From assembly GCA_002716065.1 (NCBI GenBank), contig PAZE01000007.1, positions 58,515-91,512 of the forward strand: DNA of 32,998 nucleotides, given 5' to 3'. Below the pieces are notes generated by a model, which saw only the letters and a list, made by a program, of their open reading frames with translations, was not told where the DNA came from and made no database searches. The position numbers were made by a program, and so were the translations under genes. Position 1 is the stretch's first letter. Every line of letters begins with the position of its first letter. Shown here piece by piece: positions 25,697 to 32,998 of this stretch. The DNA is from Crocinitomicaceae bacterium (lineage in GTDB: Bacteria; Bacteroidota; Bacteroidia; Flavobacteriales_D; Parvicellaceae).

Positions 25697-26686
25697 ATGA
25701 CACAAAAAAGTGAAATGGAAATGAATTCATTAGACCTTATAGGGTTTTTATGGAAAAACAAAAAAATCCTAATTGTTATTGGTTTTGTTGCCGCAATAGT
25801 TTCTTCAATTGTTGCGTTAATTATTGAAGAAAAGTTTGAATCTACAGTTACCCTATATCCATCAAAAACCAGTTCTGTTTCTTTTGGTGAAATTAACAAC
25901 GAAGATCAAACAGTTTCAAAGTTTGGTGAAGAAGAGGAAGCTGAGCAAATGCTACAGATTTTAGAGTCTGCCAAAATTAGAGAAGAAATAATTTTAACCT
26001 ATGATTTAATTAATCATTATGAAATAGACACTTCTGGTAAGTACATATACACAGAATTAAACGAAACCTATTCCGACAATATCAGCTTTAAAAGAAATAA
26101 AAACGGTGCCGTTTTAATAACAGTAATGGATAAATCTCCTGACACTGCTGCCCTTATCGCCAATAAGATTGCTGCATTATACGACAAAACAAAAAATGCA
26201 ATGATTCACGATAGAGCACTAACTGATTTTAACATTAAAAAACAGAAGTTAAAAAAGCTAGAAAATGAAATGCAAGCTTTAAGAGATACTATGTCTGCAC
26301 TTTCTTCTTTAGGAGTAGTAACCGCTGATGCCTATCAAGGATTAACAGATGCTATGTTAAAAGCTTCTGATAAAAAGACAAAAGATGAGTATAAGCAAAA
26401 ATTACACATGACTGAAAAATATGGAAGTCTATTAAAAGCATTTCAAATTGAAACGGAATTTCTGTCTGAAAGAATTGCAACTTTAAAATCTTCCTATGAA
26501 CAAGCTGAAACAGATGCTAATAGCTTTCCTTCTCATAAATTCACAGTTGAAGAAGCTACTGCTGCTGAAAAAAAATCCTACCCAGTAAGATGGCTTATTG
26601 TTGTTATTTCCACTTTTTCAACTGTTCTTTTTACATGTGTTTTATTACTATTTAGAGAAAAAATTAAAGAACTAGAGCTAAAATAA
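25697..26686 (+). CDS. Wzz-type polysaccharide chain-length determinant
   Basis: Polysaccharide co-polymerases of the Wzz family sit in the inner membrane and set polymer length. The 329-residue protein has two membrane segments (about residues 23-44 and 297-320), a Wzz domain start (SLDLIGFLWKNKKILIVIGF), a long periplasmic part with predicted coiled coil near residues 170-205, and the conserved KKSYPVRWLIVV before the second membrane segment. There is no C-terminal tyrosine-kinase domain. It precedes the ligase-like gene by one base. Confidence 0.88.
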   Translation: MTQKSEMEMNSLDLIGFLWKNKKILIVIGFVAAIVSSIVALIIEEKFESTVTLYPSKTSSVSFGEINNEDQTVSKFGEEEEAEQMLQILESAKIREEIILTYDLINHYEIDTSGKYIYTELNETYSDNISFKRNKNGAVLITVMDKSPDTAALIANKIAALYDKTKNAMIHDRALTDFNIKKQKLKKLENEMQALRDTMSALSSLGVVTADAYQGLTDAMLKASDKKTKDEYKQKLHMTEKYGSLLKAFQIETEFLSERIATLKSSYEQAETDANSFPSHKFTVEEATAAEKKSYPVRWLIVVISTFSTVLFTCVLLLFREKIKELELK

Positions 26687-26687
26687 A

Positions 26688-28127
26688 ATGCTTATAGCTT
26701 TAAAAAAAAATCTAATTTATTGCTTAGGAATTCTATTTATTCTTTTGAATAGCATTCTAATTTATAATGAGTTTTATTACTTCCTACTTTTCCCATTAGC
26801 ACTAATTATTCTCTATTTAGCCTTCTTTAAAATTGAACAACTTTTTCTTTTAATCATTTTTTGCACTCCGCTTTCTTTTAATTTGGAAGCGTTAGATATG
26901 GTTGGGGGATTTGGGATTTATCTTCCAACAGAACCACTTTTACTAGGACTTCTTTTGGTGTTTATTTTTAAAACCATACGCTCCGAAAAAAATAGATTAA
27001 ACACTTATTGGAGGCATCCTATTTCTTTTTTGATTCTCATTCAACTTGTTTGGATTACACTAAGTGCCATTTCAAGTGAAATGCCAATTGTTTCATTTAA
27101 ATTTCTACTTTCTAGACTTTGGTTTGTCGTACCCATTTTTTTTCTTGGACTACATGTTTTCAAAAAAGGTATTCCAACCATTTATGCTTTTTTATGGGCT
27201 TATTTAACCCCTCTTACACTTGTTCTTTTGTACACTCTAATAACTCATGCTAGCTATGGTTTTAGTGAAGAATCTGGACATTGGGTAATGTGGCCTTTTT
27301 TTAAAGACCACACATCTTATGGTGCTATAATCGCACTTTTTTATCCTATTGTAATTGGGTTAATGACTGACAAAGAAAATTCCTTTTTTACAAAAAATAT
27401 CCTGCGAATTATTTTTATCATTTTTTCAGTTGCTTTGTTCTATAGTTATACTCGTGCAGCATGGATTAGTGTGTTTGGTGCAAGTTTGGTTTTTTTACTT
27501 TTTGTATTTAAAATAAAATTCAAATACCTTTTTTCATTTGGATTAACAGCACTATTATTTATTGGAATCAATTTCACCGAAATCAGCTTCATGTTAAACA
27601 AAAACAATGCTGAACATACAACAGAAAATTTTAGCGAAAGAGTAGAGTCAATGTCTAACATAAGTTCTGATGCTTCTAATTTAGAGCGATTTAACAGATG
27701 GAATTCTGCGATTGAATTGGCAAAACAAAGACCTATTTCAGGTTGGGGACCGGGGACTTATTCATTCGTTTATGCCCCCTATCAGGATGCATCTGACTTA
27801 ACGATTATAAGTACAAACTTTGGAACTGGAGGCAATGCTCATAGTGAATACCTTGGCCCTCTTGCTGAGCAGGGTATTCCAGGGTTAATCATAATGCTAT
27901 TGTTAGTTTTTTTCATTTTTTACAGGGGATCTTACTTATACTTGAGACTAGAAGATCCTAAATTAAAGCGATTGGTAATTATGCTACTTCTAGGACTTGT
28001 AACCTATTTCACTCACGGCATACTCAACAATTACCTAGATACAGATAAAGCATCTGTTCCAGTATGGGGGTTTATTTCTATTATTGTGGCTATAGATTTA
28101 TTCTTGGCGCCAAAGCAAAAAGCATAA
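26688..28127 (+). CDS. O-antigen ligase / polymerase (Wzy_C domain)
   Basis: A 479-residue membrane protein with about 10-12 hydrophobic helices. The large periplasmic loop region carries FNRWNSAIELAKQRPISGWG, then PGTYSFVY, and NAHSEYLGPLAEQGIPGLII. These are the RxxxW...G.G and H-S motifs of the O-antigen ligase/polymerase family (PF04932). Ligase (WaaL) and polymerase (Wzy) activities cannot be told apart by motif. It is translated with the Wzz-like protein and is the last gene before the radA promoter. Confidence 0.87.
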   Translation: MLIALKKNLIYCLGILFILLNSILIYNEFYYFLLFPLALIILYLAFFKIEQLFLLIIFCTPLSFNLEALDMVGGFGIYLPTEPLLLGLLLVFIFKTIRSEKNRLNTYWRHPISFLILIQLVWITLSAISSEMPIVSFKFLLSRLWFVVPIFFLGLHVFKKGIPTIYAFLWAYLTPLTLVLLYTLITHASYGFSEESGHWVMWPFFKDHTSYGAIIALFYPIVIGLMTDKENSFFTKNILRIIFIIFSVALFYSYTRAAWISVFGASLVFLLFVFKIKFKYLFSFGLTALLFIGINFTEISFMLNKNNAEHTTENFSERVESMSNISSDASNLERFNRWNSAIELAKQRPISGWGPGTYSFVYAPYQDASDLTIISTNFGTGGNAHSEYLGPLAEQGIPGLIIMLLLVFFIFYRGSYLYLRLEDPKLKRLVIMLLLGLVTYFTHGILNNYLDTDKASVPVWGFISIIVAIDLFLAPKQKA

Positions 28128-28149
28128 TTTAATTTCATTTTCTGACAAT

Positions 28150-28184
28150 CTAACAACAACGTAAAAACTATAAGTTCTTGTTAG
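28150..28184. repeat. Inverted repeat upstream of radA
   Basis: CTAACAA (28150-28156) is exactly complementary to TTGTTAG (28178-28184), and two further base pairs inside follow a single C-C mismatch. The right arm ends one base before the radA -7 element. It could be a weak terminator of the preceding gene or an operator. Confidence 0.45.
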
Positions 28185-28185
28185 T

Positions 28186-28193
28186 TATGTTTG
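28186..28193 (+). promoter_or_regulatory. -7 promoter element of radA, implying a near-leaderless mRNA
   Basis: TATGTTTG matches TAnnTTTG exactly and ends four bases before the radA ATG at 28198. The expected transcript start is at or next to that ATG. Confidence 0.55.
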
Positions 28194-28197
28194 AATT

Positions 28198-29559
28198 ATG
28201 GGGAAAATAAAATCAACTTTTGTTTGTCAAAATTGTGGTGCCAAATCAAGCAAATGGATAGGAAAATGTCCTTCATGCCAGCAATGGAACACCTTTTCAG
28301 AGGAGGTCATAAAACAAACATCATCTATAGAAAAGTTAATCTCAAATTCAACTACCAAACAAAGTAAGCCAATGTTGTTGCAAGATGTGCAACCTATTTC
28401 TAACAATAGAATTCATTTTTCTGATAAAGAATTCAATAGAGTTCTTGGAGGTGGATTGGTTTATGGTTCAGTAGTTTTAATTGGAGGAGAACCAGGAATA
28501 GGAAAATCAACTCTAACCCTTAAAATAGCCCTTAATTCAAACTGTAAATGTTTATACGTTTCTGGAGAAGAAAGCGATCAACAAATTAAACTAAGAGCCA
28601 ATCGCTTAAAAGGAAAAATGGAAAATTGTTATTTACTTCAAGAAACACAATTGCAACAAATTATTCATCAAGCCAATCAATTAAATCCAGATTTTATTGT
28701 ATTGGATTCTATTCAGACTCTCCAATCTGAAACCATTGATTCCTCCGCTGGGAGCATTTCTCAAATTAAAGAATGTACAGCACAAATTGTTCAATTTGCA
28801 AAAGCCTCGCATATACCTATTCTACTTATTGGTCACATTAATAAAGAAGGTAGTATTGCGGGACCTAAAGTACTAGAACATATGGTAGATACCGTTTTGC
28901 AATTTGAAGGAGATCATCATCATGTCTACAGAATAATAAGAAGTATAAAAAACAGATTTGGAAGCACTAATGAAATCGGAATTTATGAAATGCTAGCCTC
29001 AGGACTAATAGAAGTTCAAAACCCAAGTAAAATATTAATAAACAACCATAAAGAGCTACTTAGCGGAGTTTCTATTGCTGCCAGTTTAGAAGGAATTAGA
29101 CCTATTCTAATTGAAATTCAAGCACTAACAAGTTCTGCTGCCTATGGAACACCTCAACGATCTTCAACTGGATTTGATCTTAGAAGGTTAAACATGCTTT
29201 TGGCTGTTTTAGAAAAAAGGTGTGGATTTAAAATCGCAGCAAAAGATGTTTTTTTAAATATTACTGGTGGAATAAAAGTAAATGACCCAGCTATTGATTT
29301 AGGCGTAGTTTGTGCCATATTATCTTCAAATTTTGACTTACATATTCCTTCAACAATTTGTTTTATTGGTGAAGTTGGCCTAAGTGGAGAGATAAGGCCT
29401 GTCCCTAGAATTGATCAACGAATTAGTGAAGCTCAAAAAATGGGCTTTAAAACAGTTTTTCTCAGTAAATACATCAGTGATTTAGACATCAATTTAACTA
29501 AAATAAAACTTGTTAAAGTGGGTAAAATTCAAGAAGTTATGTTACATCTATTCAATTAA
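28198..29559 (+). CDS. radA: DNA repair protein RadA
   Basis: RadA is a RecA-like, Lon-like ATPase that helps branch migration in recombination repair. The 453-residue protein has a zinc finger with C10, C13, C24 and C27 (CQNC ... CPSC), Walker A GGEPGIGKST near residue 97, Walker B-like FIVLDSIQ, the family-specific KNRFGSTNEIGIYEM near residue 251, and a C-terminal Lon-protease-like domain without an obvious active site. Its own promoter precedes it. It is followed by sufE after 64 bases. Confidence 0.97.
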   Translation: MGKIKSTFVCQNCGAKSSKWIGKCPSCQQWNTFSEEVIKQTSSIEKLISNSTTKQSKPMLLQDVQPISNNRIHFSDKEFNRVLGGGLVYGSVVLIGGEPGIGKSTLTLKIALNSNCKCLYVSGEESDQQIKLRANRLKGKMENCYLLQETQLQQIIHQANQLNPDFIVLDSIQTLQSETIDSSAGSISQIKECTAQIVQFAKASHIPILLIGHINKEGSIAGPKVLEHMVDTVLQFEGDHHHVYRIIRSIKNRFGSTNEIGIYEMLASGLIEVQNPSKILINNHKELLSGVSIAASLEGIRPILIEIQALTSSAAYGTPQRSSTGFDLRRLNMLLAVLEKRCGFKIAAKDVFLNITGGIKVNDPAIDLGVVCAILSSNFDLHIPSTICFIGEVGLSGEIRPVPRIDQRISEAQKMGFKTVFLSKYISDLDINLTKIKLVKVGKIQEVMLHLFN

Positions 29560-29592
29560 TTACATAAAATATTAGTTTCTAATTTTCAATAG

Positions 29593-29600
29593 TATATTTG
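29593..29600 (+). promoter_or_regulatory. -7 promoter element of sufE
   Basis: TATATTTG matches TAnnTTTG exactly, 23 bases before the sufE ATG. It is the same sequence as the suf operon element at 2329-2336. No -33 box is clear. Confidence 0.55.
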
Positions 29601-29623
29601 CAGCTAATTAGTATAGTTAATTA

Positions 29624-30049
29624 ATGACAATTAGAGAATTAGAACTTGAAATAGTTGATGAGTTTTCAATTTATGAAAATTGGATGGAAAAATACGAGTA
29701 CATCATTGAACTTGGCAAAGACCTTCCATTAATTCAAGATGAATTTAAAACAGACAACTACATCATTAAAGGGTGTCAATCTAGGGTTTGGGTTCACGCC
29801 AACTATATTGATGGTAAAGTTTTTTTTACTGCAGATAGCGATGCAATTATTACCAAAGGTATAATTGCACTTCTTATAAAAGTTCTTAGTAACCAGTCTC
29901 CTGAAGACATACTAAGTGCCAAATTAAATTTTATCGATCAAATAGGATTGACTTCTCATCTTTCACCAACCAGGGCAAATGGACTTCTTGGAATGGTGAA
30001 ACAAATCAAGAACTTTGCAATGGTTTATAAACTAAAAGAAAACTCATAA
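29624..30049 (+). CDS. sufE: SufE, sulfur-transfer protein
   Basis: SufE accepts sulfane sulfur from the cysteine desulfurase SufS and passes it to SufB. The 141-residue protein has the active cysteine C51 in KGCQSRVWV, at the same position as in E. coli SufE, and the GLTSHLSPTRANGL segment near residue 107. Its length is typical. It heads the plus-strand group sufE, sufT-like, HMG-CoA synthase, DUF2480 and is about 27 kb from sufA-B-C. Confidence 0.95.
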   Translation: MTIRELELEIVDEFSIYENWMEKYEYIIELGKDLPLIQDEFKTDNYIIKGCQSRVWVHANYIDGKVFFTADSDAIITKGIIALLIKVLSNQSPEDILSAKLNFIDQIGLTSHLSPTRANGLLGMVKQIKNFAMVYKLKENS

Positions 30050-30060
30050 TATTAACTTTT

Positions 30061-30384
30061 ATGGTTGAAAAAGCAGATAAATTAAAACTAGAAAATAAAA
30101 TTATAAATGTTCTTAAAACAATTTATGATCCTGAAATTCCTGTAGATATTTTTGAGCTAGGATTAATTTATGAGGTTAAAATTAATGACAACTTTGATGT
30201 AGAGGTTGAAATGACTTTAACATCACCAAACTGTCCTGTTGCCGAATCCATGCCCAAAGAGGTAGAAGATAAAGTCAGAGATGTGTTTGGTGTGAATTCT
30301 GCAAAAGTTAACATTGTTTTTGACCCTCCATGGGACAAGAACATGATTAGCGAAGAAGCAAAATTAGATTTAGGAATGCTATAA
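30061..30384 (+). CDS. SufT-like Fe-S assembly protein (DUF59/MIP18 family)
   Basis: A 107-residue MIP18/DUF59-family protein thought to help mature Fe-S proteins. It has the family core IYDPEIPVDIFELGLIYEV near residues 21-39, the TLTSPNCPVAE segment with the conserved cysteine near residue 59, and a C-terminal FDPPWDKNMISEEAKLDLGM, which is the Bacteroidetes SUF-associated form. It is 11 bases downstream of sufE and 10 upstream of the HMG-CoA synthase gene. A role in Fe-S delivery follows from the family and from sufE next door. Confidence 0.93.
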   Translation: MVEKADKLKLENKIINVLKTIYDPEIPVDIFELGLIYEVKINDNFDVEVEMTLTSPNCPVAESMPKEVEDKVRDVFGVNSAKVNIVFDPPWDKNMISEEAKLDLGML

Positions 30385-30394
30385 ATTATAGCCT

Positions 30395-31840
30395 ATGAAA
30401 AAAACTGGTATCGATGCCATCTCATTCTACGTACCTTCACTTTACGTTGATTTAAAAGAACTTGCCCAAGCAAGAAACATAGCTTTTGCCAAACTCAATA
30501 AAGGATTAGGGTTAAACCAAATGACCTTTGCAGATGTAAATGAAGACGCTGCATCTTTTGCTGCCAATTCACTTTTAGAATTAATTTACGCTAACAAAAT
30601 TGACCCTAGAACAATTGGAAGAATTTATTTAGGAACCGAAAGTGCTGTTGATTCAGCTAAACCTACTTGTTCTTATGCCATCGAAGCTGTTGAAAAACAA
30701 CTTAGTGAAACTTTTGGTGAGCGATGTTTTAAAAACTGTGATGTTGTAGACATGACTTTTGCTTGTGTAGGTGCAGTTGATGCATTACAAAATTGTCTAG
30801 ACTGGGTAAATAACGGAAAAGCTAGAAAGGCAATTGTTATCGCTTCTGATTTAGCTAAATATGAATTAAATTCTGGTGGAGAGTACACTCAAGGGGCAGG
30901 AGCTGTTGCAATGTTAGTCAAAGAAAACCCTTCAATTATCAGTTTTTCAAAAACATGGGGTGTTGCTACCAAAAGTGTTGGCGATTTCTTTAAACCTAGA
31001 AGAAACTTTGAAAAAATAGAGACCTTTAAAGATACTGCTCAATTACTAGGGTTAGACATCTCTGAAGATAAAGCAAAAGAAATATTAGACAAATCTAATT
31101 CTGAGTTCTGGTCTAATTCTAACAAATATTTTGAACTCTTCAAAGAAGAACCTGTTTTTGATGGACCATTTTCAAACTCATGCTATCAAGAAAGAATTAC
31201 AGAAGCCATTGAGCATTTAAATAGTCAGAAACCCATAAATGTATTGAAAGATTGGCAAAGCCTAATATTCCACCTACCCTATGCCTATCAAGGAAGAAGG
31301 ATGATTGTTAAAAATTGGGTTAGTTGGCTAAAAGAAAATAACAAATTAAACAATCTGACAGAAGAAATAGGAGATTACAATAAAGATGAAGGCGACCTTT
31401 GGTATAAAAAAGCGAGTAAATCCAAACTTTATCAAGATTATGTAAATGAAAAAATTGCTCCAGGAGAAAAAGCATCTTCTCAAATTGGAAACATGTATAC
31501 TGCTTCAATATTTATGTCATTTCTAAGTATGCTCAACCACGCAATAGACAATAAACTCAATATTTCAGGAAATAAAATTGGGTTTTTAAGCTATGGTAGT
31601 GGATCAAAGTCTAAAGTTTTTCAAGGCACAATTGAACCTTCATGGAAAAGCAGAATAATTCATTCTAAATTATTCTTTTATTTATCTCACAGAAAAAAAA
31701 TAGACATCAGCACTTATGAGTTATTGCATAAAAATGAGCTCGAAAAGCCAATTATAAAAAACAATGCTATTCAGCTTAGTAATATTGAACATAGCCCTTT
31801 AAAAATGGGTTTTCGTAACTACAAAAAGATAAATGGCTGA
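30395..31840 (+). CDS. Hydroxymethylglutaryl-CoA synthase
   Basis: HMG-CoA synthase condenses acetyl-CoA and acetoacetyl-CoA to HMG-CoA, the entry to the mevalonate route to isoprenoids. The 481-residue thiolase-fold enzyme keeps the Glu-Cys-His triad: E50 (DVNEDAASFA), the nucleophile C124 (DMTFACVGAVDAL) and H293 (IFHLPYAYQGR). It also has GEYTQGAGAVAM near 162 and GFLSYGSGSKSKVF near the C-terminus. The mevalonate pathway is used by Flavobacteria, so this is probably biosynthetic. It sits between the sufT-like gene and DUF2480, overlapping the latter by eight bases. Confidence 0.92.
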   Translation: MKKTGIDAISFYVPSLYVDLKELAQARNIAFAKLNKGLGLNQMTFADVNEDAASFAANSLLELIYANKIDPRTIGRIYLGTESAVDSAKPTCSYAIEAVEKQLSETFGERCFKNCDVVDMTFACVGAVDALQNCLDWVNNGKARKAIVIASDLAKYELNSGGEYTQGAGAVAMLVKENPSIISFSKTWGVATKSVGDFFKPRRNFEKIETFKDTAQLLGLDISEDKAKEILDKSNSEFWSNSNKYFELFKEEPVFDGPFSNSCYQERITEAIEHLNSQKPINVLKDWQSLIFHLPYAYQGRRMIVKNWVSWLKENNKLNNLTEEIGDYNKDEGDLWYKKASKSKLYQDYVNEKIAPGEKASSQIGNMYTASIFMSFLSMLNHAIDNKLNISGNKIGFLSYGSGSKSKVFQGTIEPSWKSRIIHSKLFFYLSHRKKIDISTYELLHKNELEKPIIKNNAIQLSNIEHSPLKMGFRNYKKING

Positions 31841-32339
31841 TCAAATAATAAATAGAGTTGCAAACAGTTCTTTAATTAATTTGGAGCTTAAAGATTTTGG
31901 CTCATCAAAAGAGAGAGTTGAAATCGACATTAAAAAATGGCTTTTTAAGGGTCTGGTTTTAAAAGAAAAAGAATTTAGAAAATCCTTAAAAGAACATGAT
32001 TGGTCAAAATACAATGACAAATTAGTTGCTGTATTTTGTAGCTCAGATGTAATTATCCCAACTTGGGCATACATGCTGGTGTGCGTTCAACTTGAGCCTT
32101 TTGCAGATTTTACTTGTCTAGGATCATTAAAACAACTTGAAATTGATCTTTTTAACTCAAATATTCAACAACTGGATTCAAGTCTATATTCCGACAAAAG
32201 AGTACTTATAAAAGGATGCAGTGAAACATATATTCCAGAGTCTGCTTATGTTTCAATTGTTAAAAAACTAATGCCTGTAGTTAAGTCAGTAATGTTTGGA
32301 GAAGCTTGCTCAAATGTTCCAGTTTTTAAAAAACGATAG
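31833..32339 (+). CDS. DUF2480 family protein
   Basis: A 168-residue cytoplasmic protein of unknown function that I recognise as DUF2480, a Bacteroidetes-restricted family. Characteristic parts are INRVANSSLINLELKDFG at the start, FCSSDVIIPTWAYMLVCVQL near residue 69, and VKSVMFGEACSNVPVFK at the end. There is no signal peptide. From memory, members often lie near suf genes, as here, which suggests but does not prove a link to Fe-S metabolism. The start overlaps the end of the HMG-CoA synthase gene by eight bases. Confidence 0.85.
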   Translation: MADQIINRVANSSLINLELKDFGSSKERVEIDIKKWLFKGLVLKEKEFRKSLKEHDWSKYNDKLVAVFCSSDVIIPTWAYMLVCVQLEPFADFTCLGSLKQLEIDLFNSNIQQLDSSLYSDKRVLIKGCSETYIPESAYVSIVKKLMPVVKSVMFGEACSNVPVFKKR

Positions 32340-32431
32340 GAAATTAACTTTTAACATTCTTTGAATTTTTCGAGTATTATTTTAAATTGAAGACGATTCA
32401 AAGTATTTATTATAAATTAATTTCCATTTTC

Positions 32432-32998
32432 ATGAATTCATTTGCATTAAATTTTAAACGTTTTTTTCTATTTACTTTTTTAGTTTTCCCTTTTTATTTC
32501 ACTGCCCAAAATGTATATGAATGGTATCAAGATGGAATAATTATTTTTCAGCTAAAAACACCCTCATTTGTACAATTAAAATCAAAAAATAAAATTGTAG
32601 ACTTTAAAAATTATTCATTACTAAATCAGTTTACTACTAAATATCAGATCAATAAGGTATCTCAACTTTTTCCAAAACATAAAAATGAATTACTTGCCAA
32701 CACTTATCAAATTGAGTTTGACAAAGTTATGGAAGTTGAAAACTTTATAAATGAACTTTCTTCATTGCCCAGCATTGAATATGCTGAAAAAAAAGAACTC
32801 CATGTTAGCTTTTTAACCCCTAATGATCCTTATTTCTCCAACTCTACCAACAATGGACAATGGGCATTGTTTCAAATTAACGCTCAACAAGCCTGGGATT
32901 TATCTACTGGATTGGCTTCTGTTGTTGTTGCGGTAACCGACAATGCAATCAATATTAACCACCCTGATTTAACCAATAAAGTTGTACAAGGTTATGAT
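32432..32998 (+). CDS. Secreted S8 (subtilisin-like) serine peptidase, partial
   Basis: The first 189 codons of a gene that runs off the window; no stop is present. The signal peptide RFFLFTFLVFPFYFTAQ ends near residue 26. A propeptide-like region follows (about 27-125, with SLPSIEYAEKKELHV), then the mature start PNDPYFSN ... WALFQINAQQAWDLSTG. The catalytic aspartate D170 sits in VVVAVTDNAININHPDL, an S8 motif with the usual D-T/S-G replaced by D-N-A. The catalytic His and Ser are beyond the window. A C-terminal type IX sorting domain is possible but cannot be seen. Confidence 0.88.
   Translation, partial: MNSFALNFKRFFLFTFLVFPFYFTAQNVYEWYQDGIIIFQLKTPSFVQLKSKNKIVDFKNYSLLNQFTTKYQINKVSQLFPKHKNELLANTYQIEFDKVMEVENFINELSSLPSIEYAEKKELHVSFLTPNDPYFSNSTNNGQWALFQINAQQAWDLSTGLASVVVAVTDNAININHPDLTNKVVQGYD

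Noticed and set aside
30395-31840. KAS III or PKS-associated beta-branching HMG-CoA synthase
   Set aside because: The Glu-Cys-His triad and whole-length pattern fit the mevalonate enzyme, and no polyketide or acyl-carrier genes are nearby.
1-32998. CRISPR array, insertion sequence, tRNA or rRNA gene
   Set aside because: I saw no direct-repeat array, transposase, terminal inverted repeats, or cloverleaf-compatible segment on either strand by eye.

Overview
The window is an AT-rich chromosomal segment from a member of the Bacteroidetes, most likely a Flavobacteriales bacterium. Taxonomic pointers seen directly are the gliding/type IX secretion pair gldE-gldD, a fused MurF-alanine racemase, a bacterial HMG-CoA synthase of the flavobacterial type, a DnaG whose zinc-finger ligands are all replaced, and TAnnTTTG promoter elements upstream of many genes. 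Shine-Dalgarno sequences are nearly absent, as expected in this phylum. I see no rRNA, tRNA, CRISPR array, prophage or insertion sequence. Coding density is high and no gap exceeds about 210 bases.

Layout. 1-2295 (minus): sufA-like, sufB and the start of sufC, an Fe-S assembly operon cut by the window edge. 2411-3442 (plus): thiL. 3443-5489 (minus): HU-like protein, a 30-residue mS38/bS22-like basic protein, and RNase G with an unexpectedly perfect Shine-Dalgarno site. 5639-9151 (plus): mutY, ssb, gldE, gldD. 9148-10326 (minus): glutaryl-CoA-dehydrogenase-type enzyme. 10434-14018 (plus): lipocalin-like lipoprotein with a strong terminator, dnaG, and an MscS channel. 14043-15758 (minus): recJ. 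15831-17160 (plus): three unrecognised or DUF genes, translationally coupled. 17368-20290 (minus): a tiny HTH protein, an outer-membrane protein, an M28 peptidase and an uncharacterised partner. 20387-24063 (plus): tdk, murF-alr, DUF2490. 24143-28127 (plus): flippase, Wzz-like chain-length protein, and O-antigen ligase/polymerase. 28198-32998 (plus): radA, sufE, sufT-like, HMG-CoA synthase, DUF2480, and the first 189 codons of a secreted subtilase.

How it fits together. Most of this is conserved housekeeping: Fe-S assembly, DNA repair and replication (mutY, ssb, dnaG, recJ, radA), cell-wall and envelope polysaccharide synthesis, and gliding/secretion. The SUF machinery is split, with sufA-B-C at one end and sufE-sufT about 27 kb away. 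The secreted proteins are plausible clients or components of the envelope and type IX systems.

I found no clear new defence or mobile system. The observations I would follow first are the Shine-Dalgarno site in front of RNase G in a lineage that normally hides its anti-Shine-Dalgarno sequence, the uncharacterised three-gene operon after recJ, and the palindrome beside the stand-alone HTH gene.
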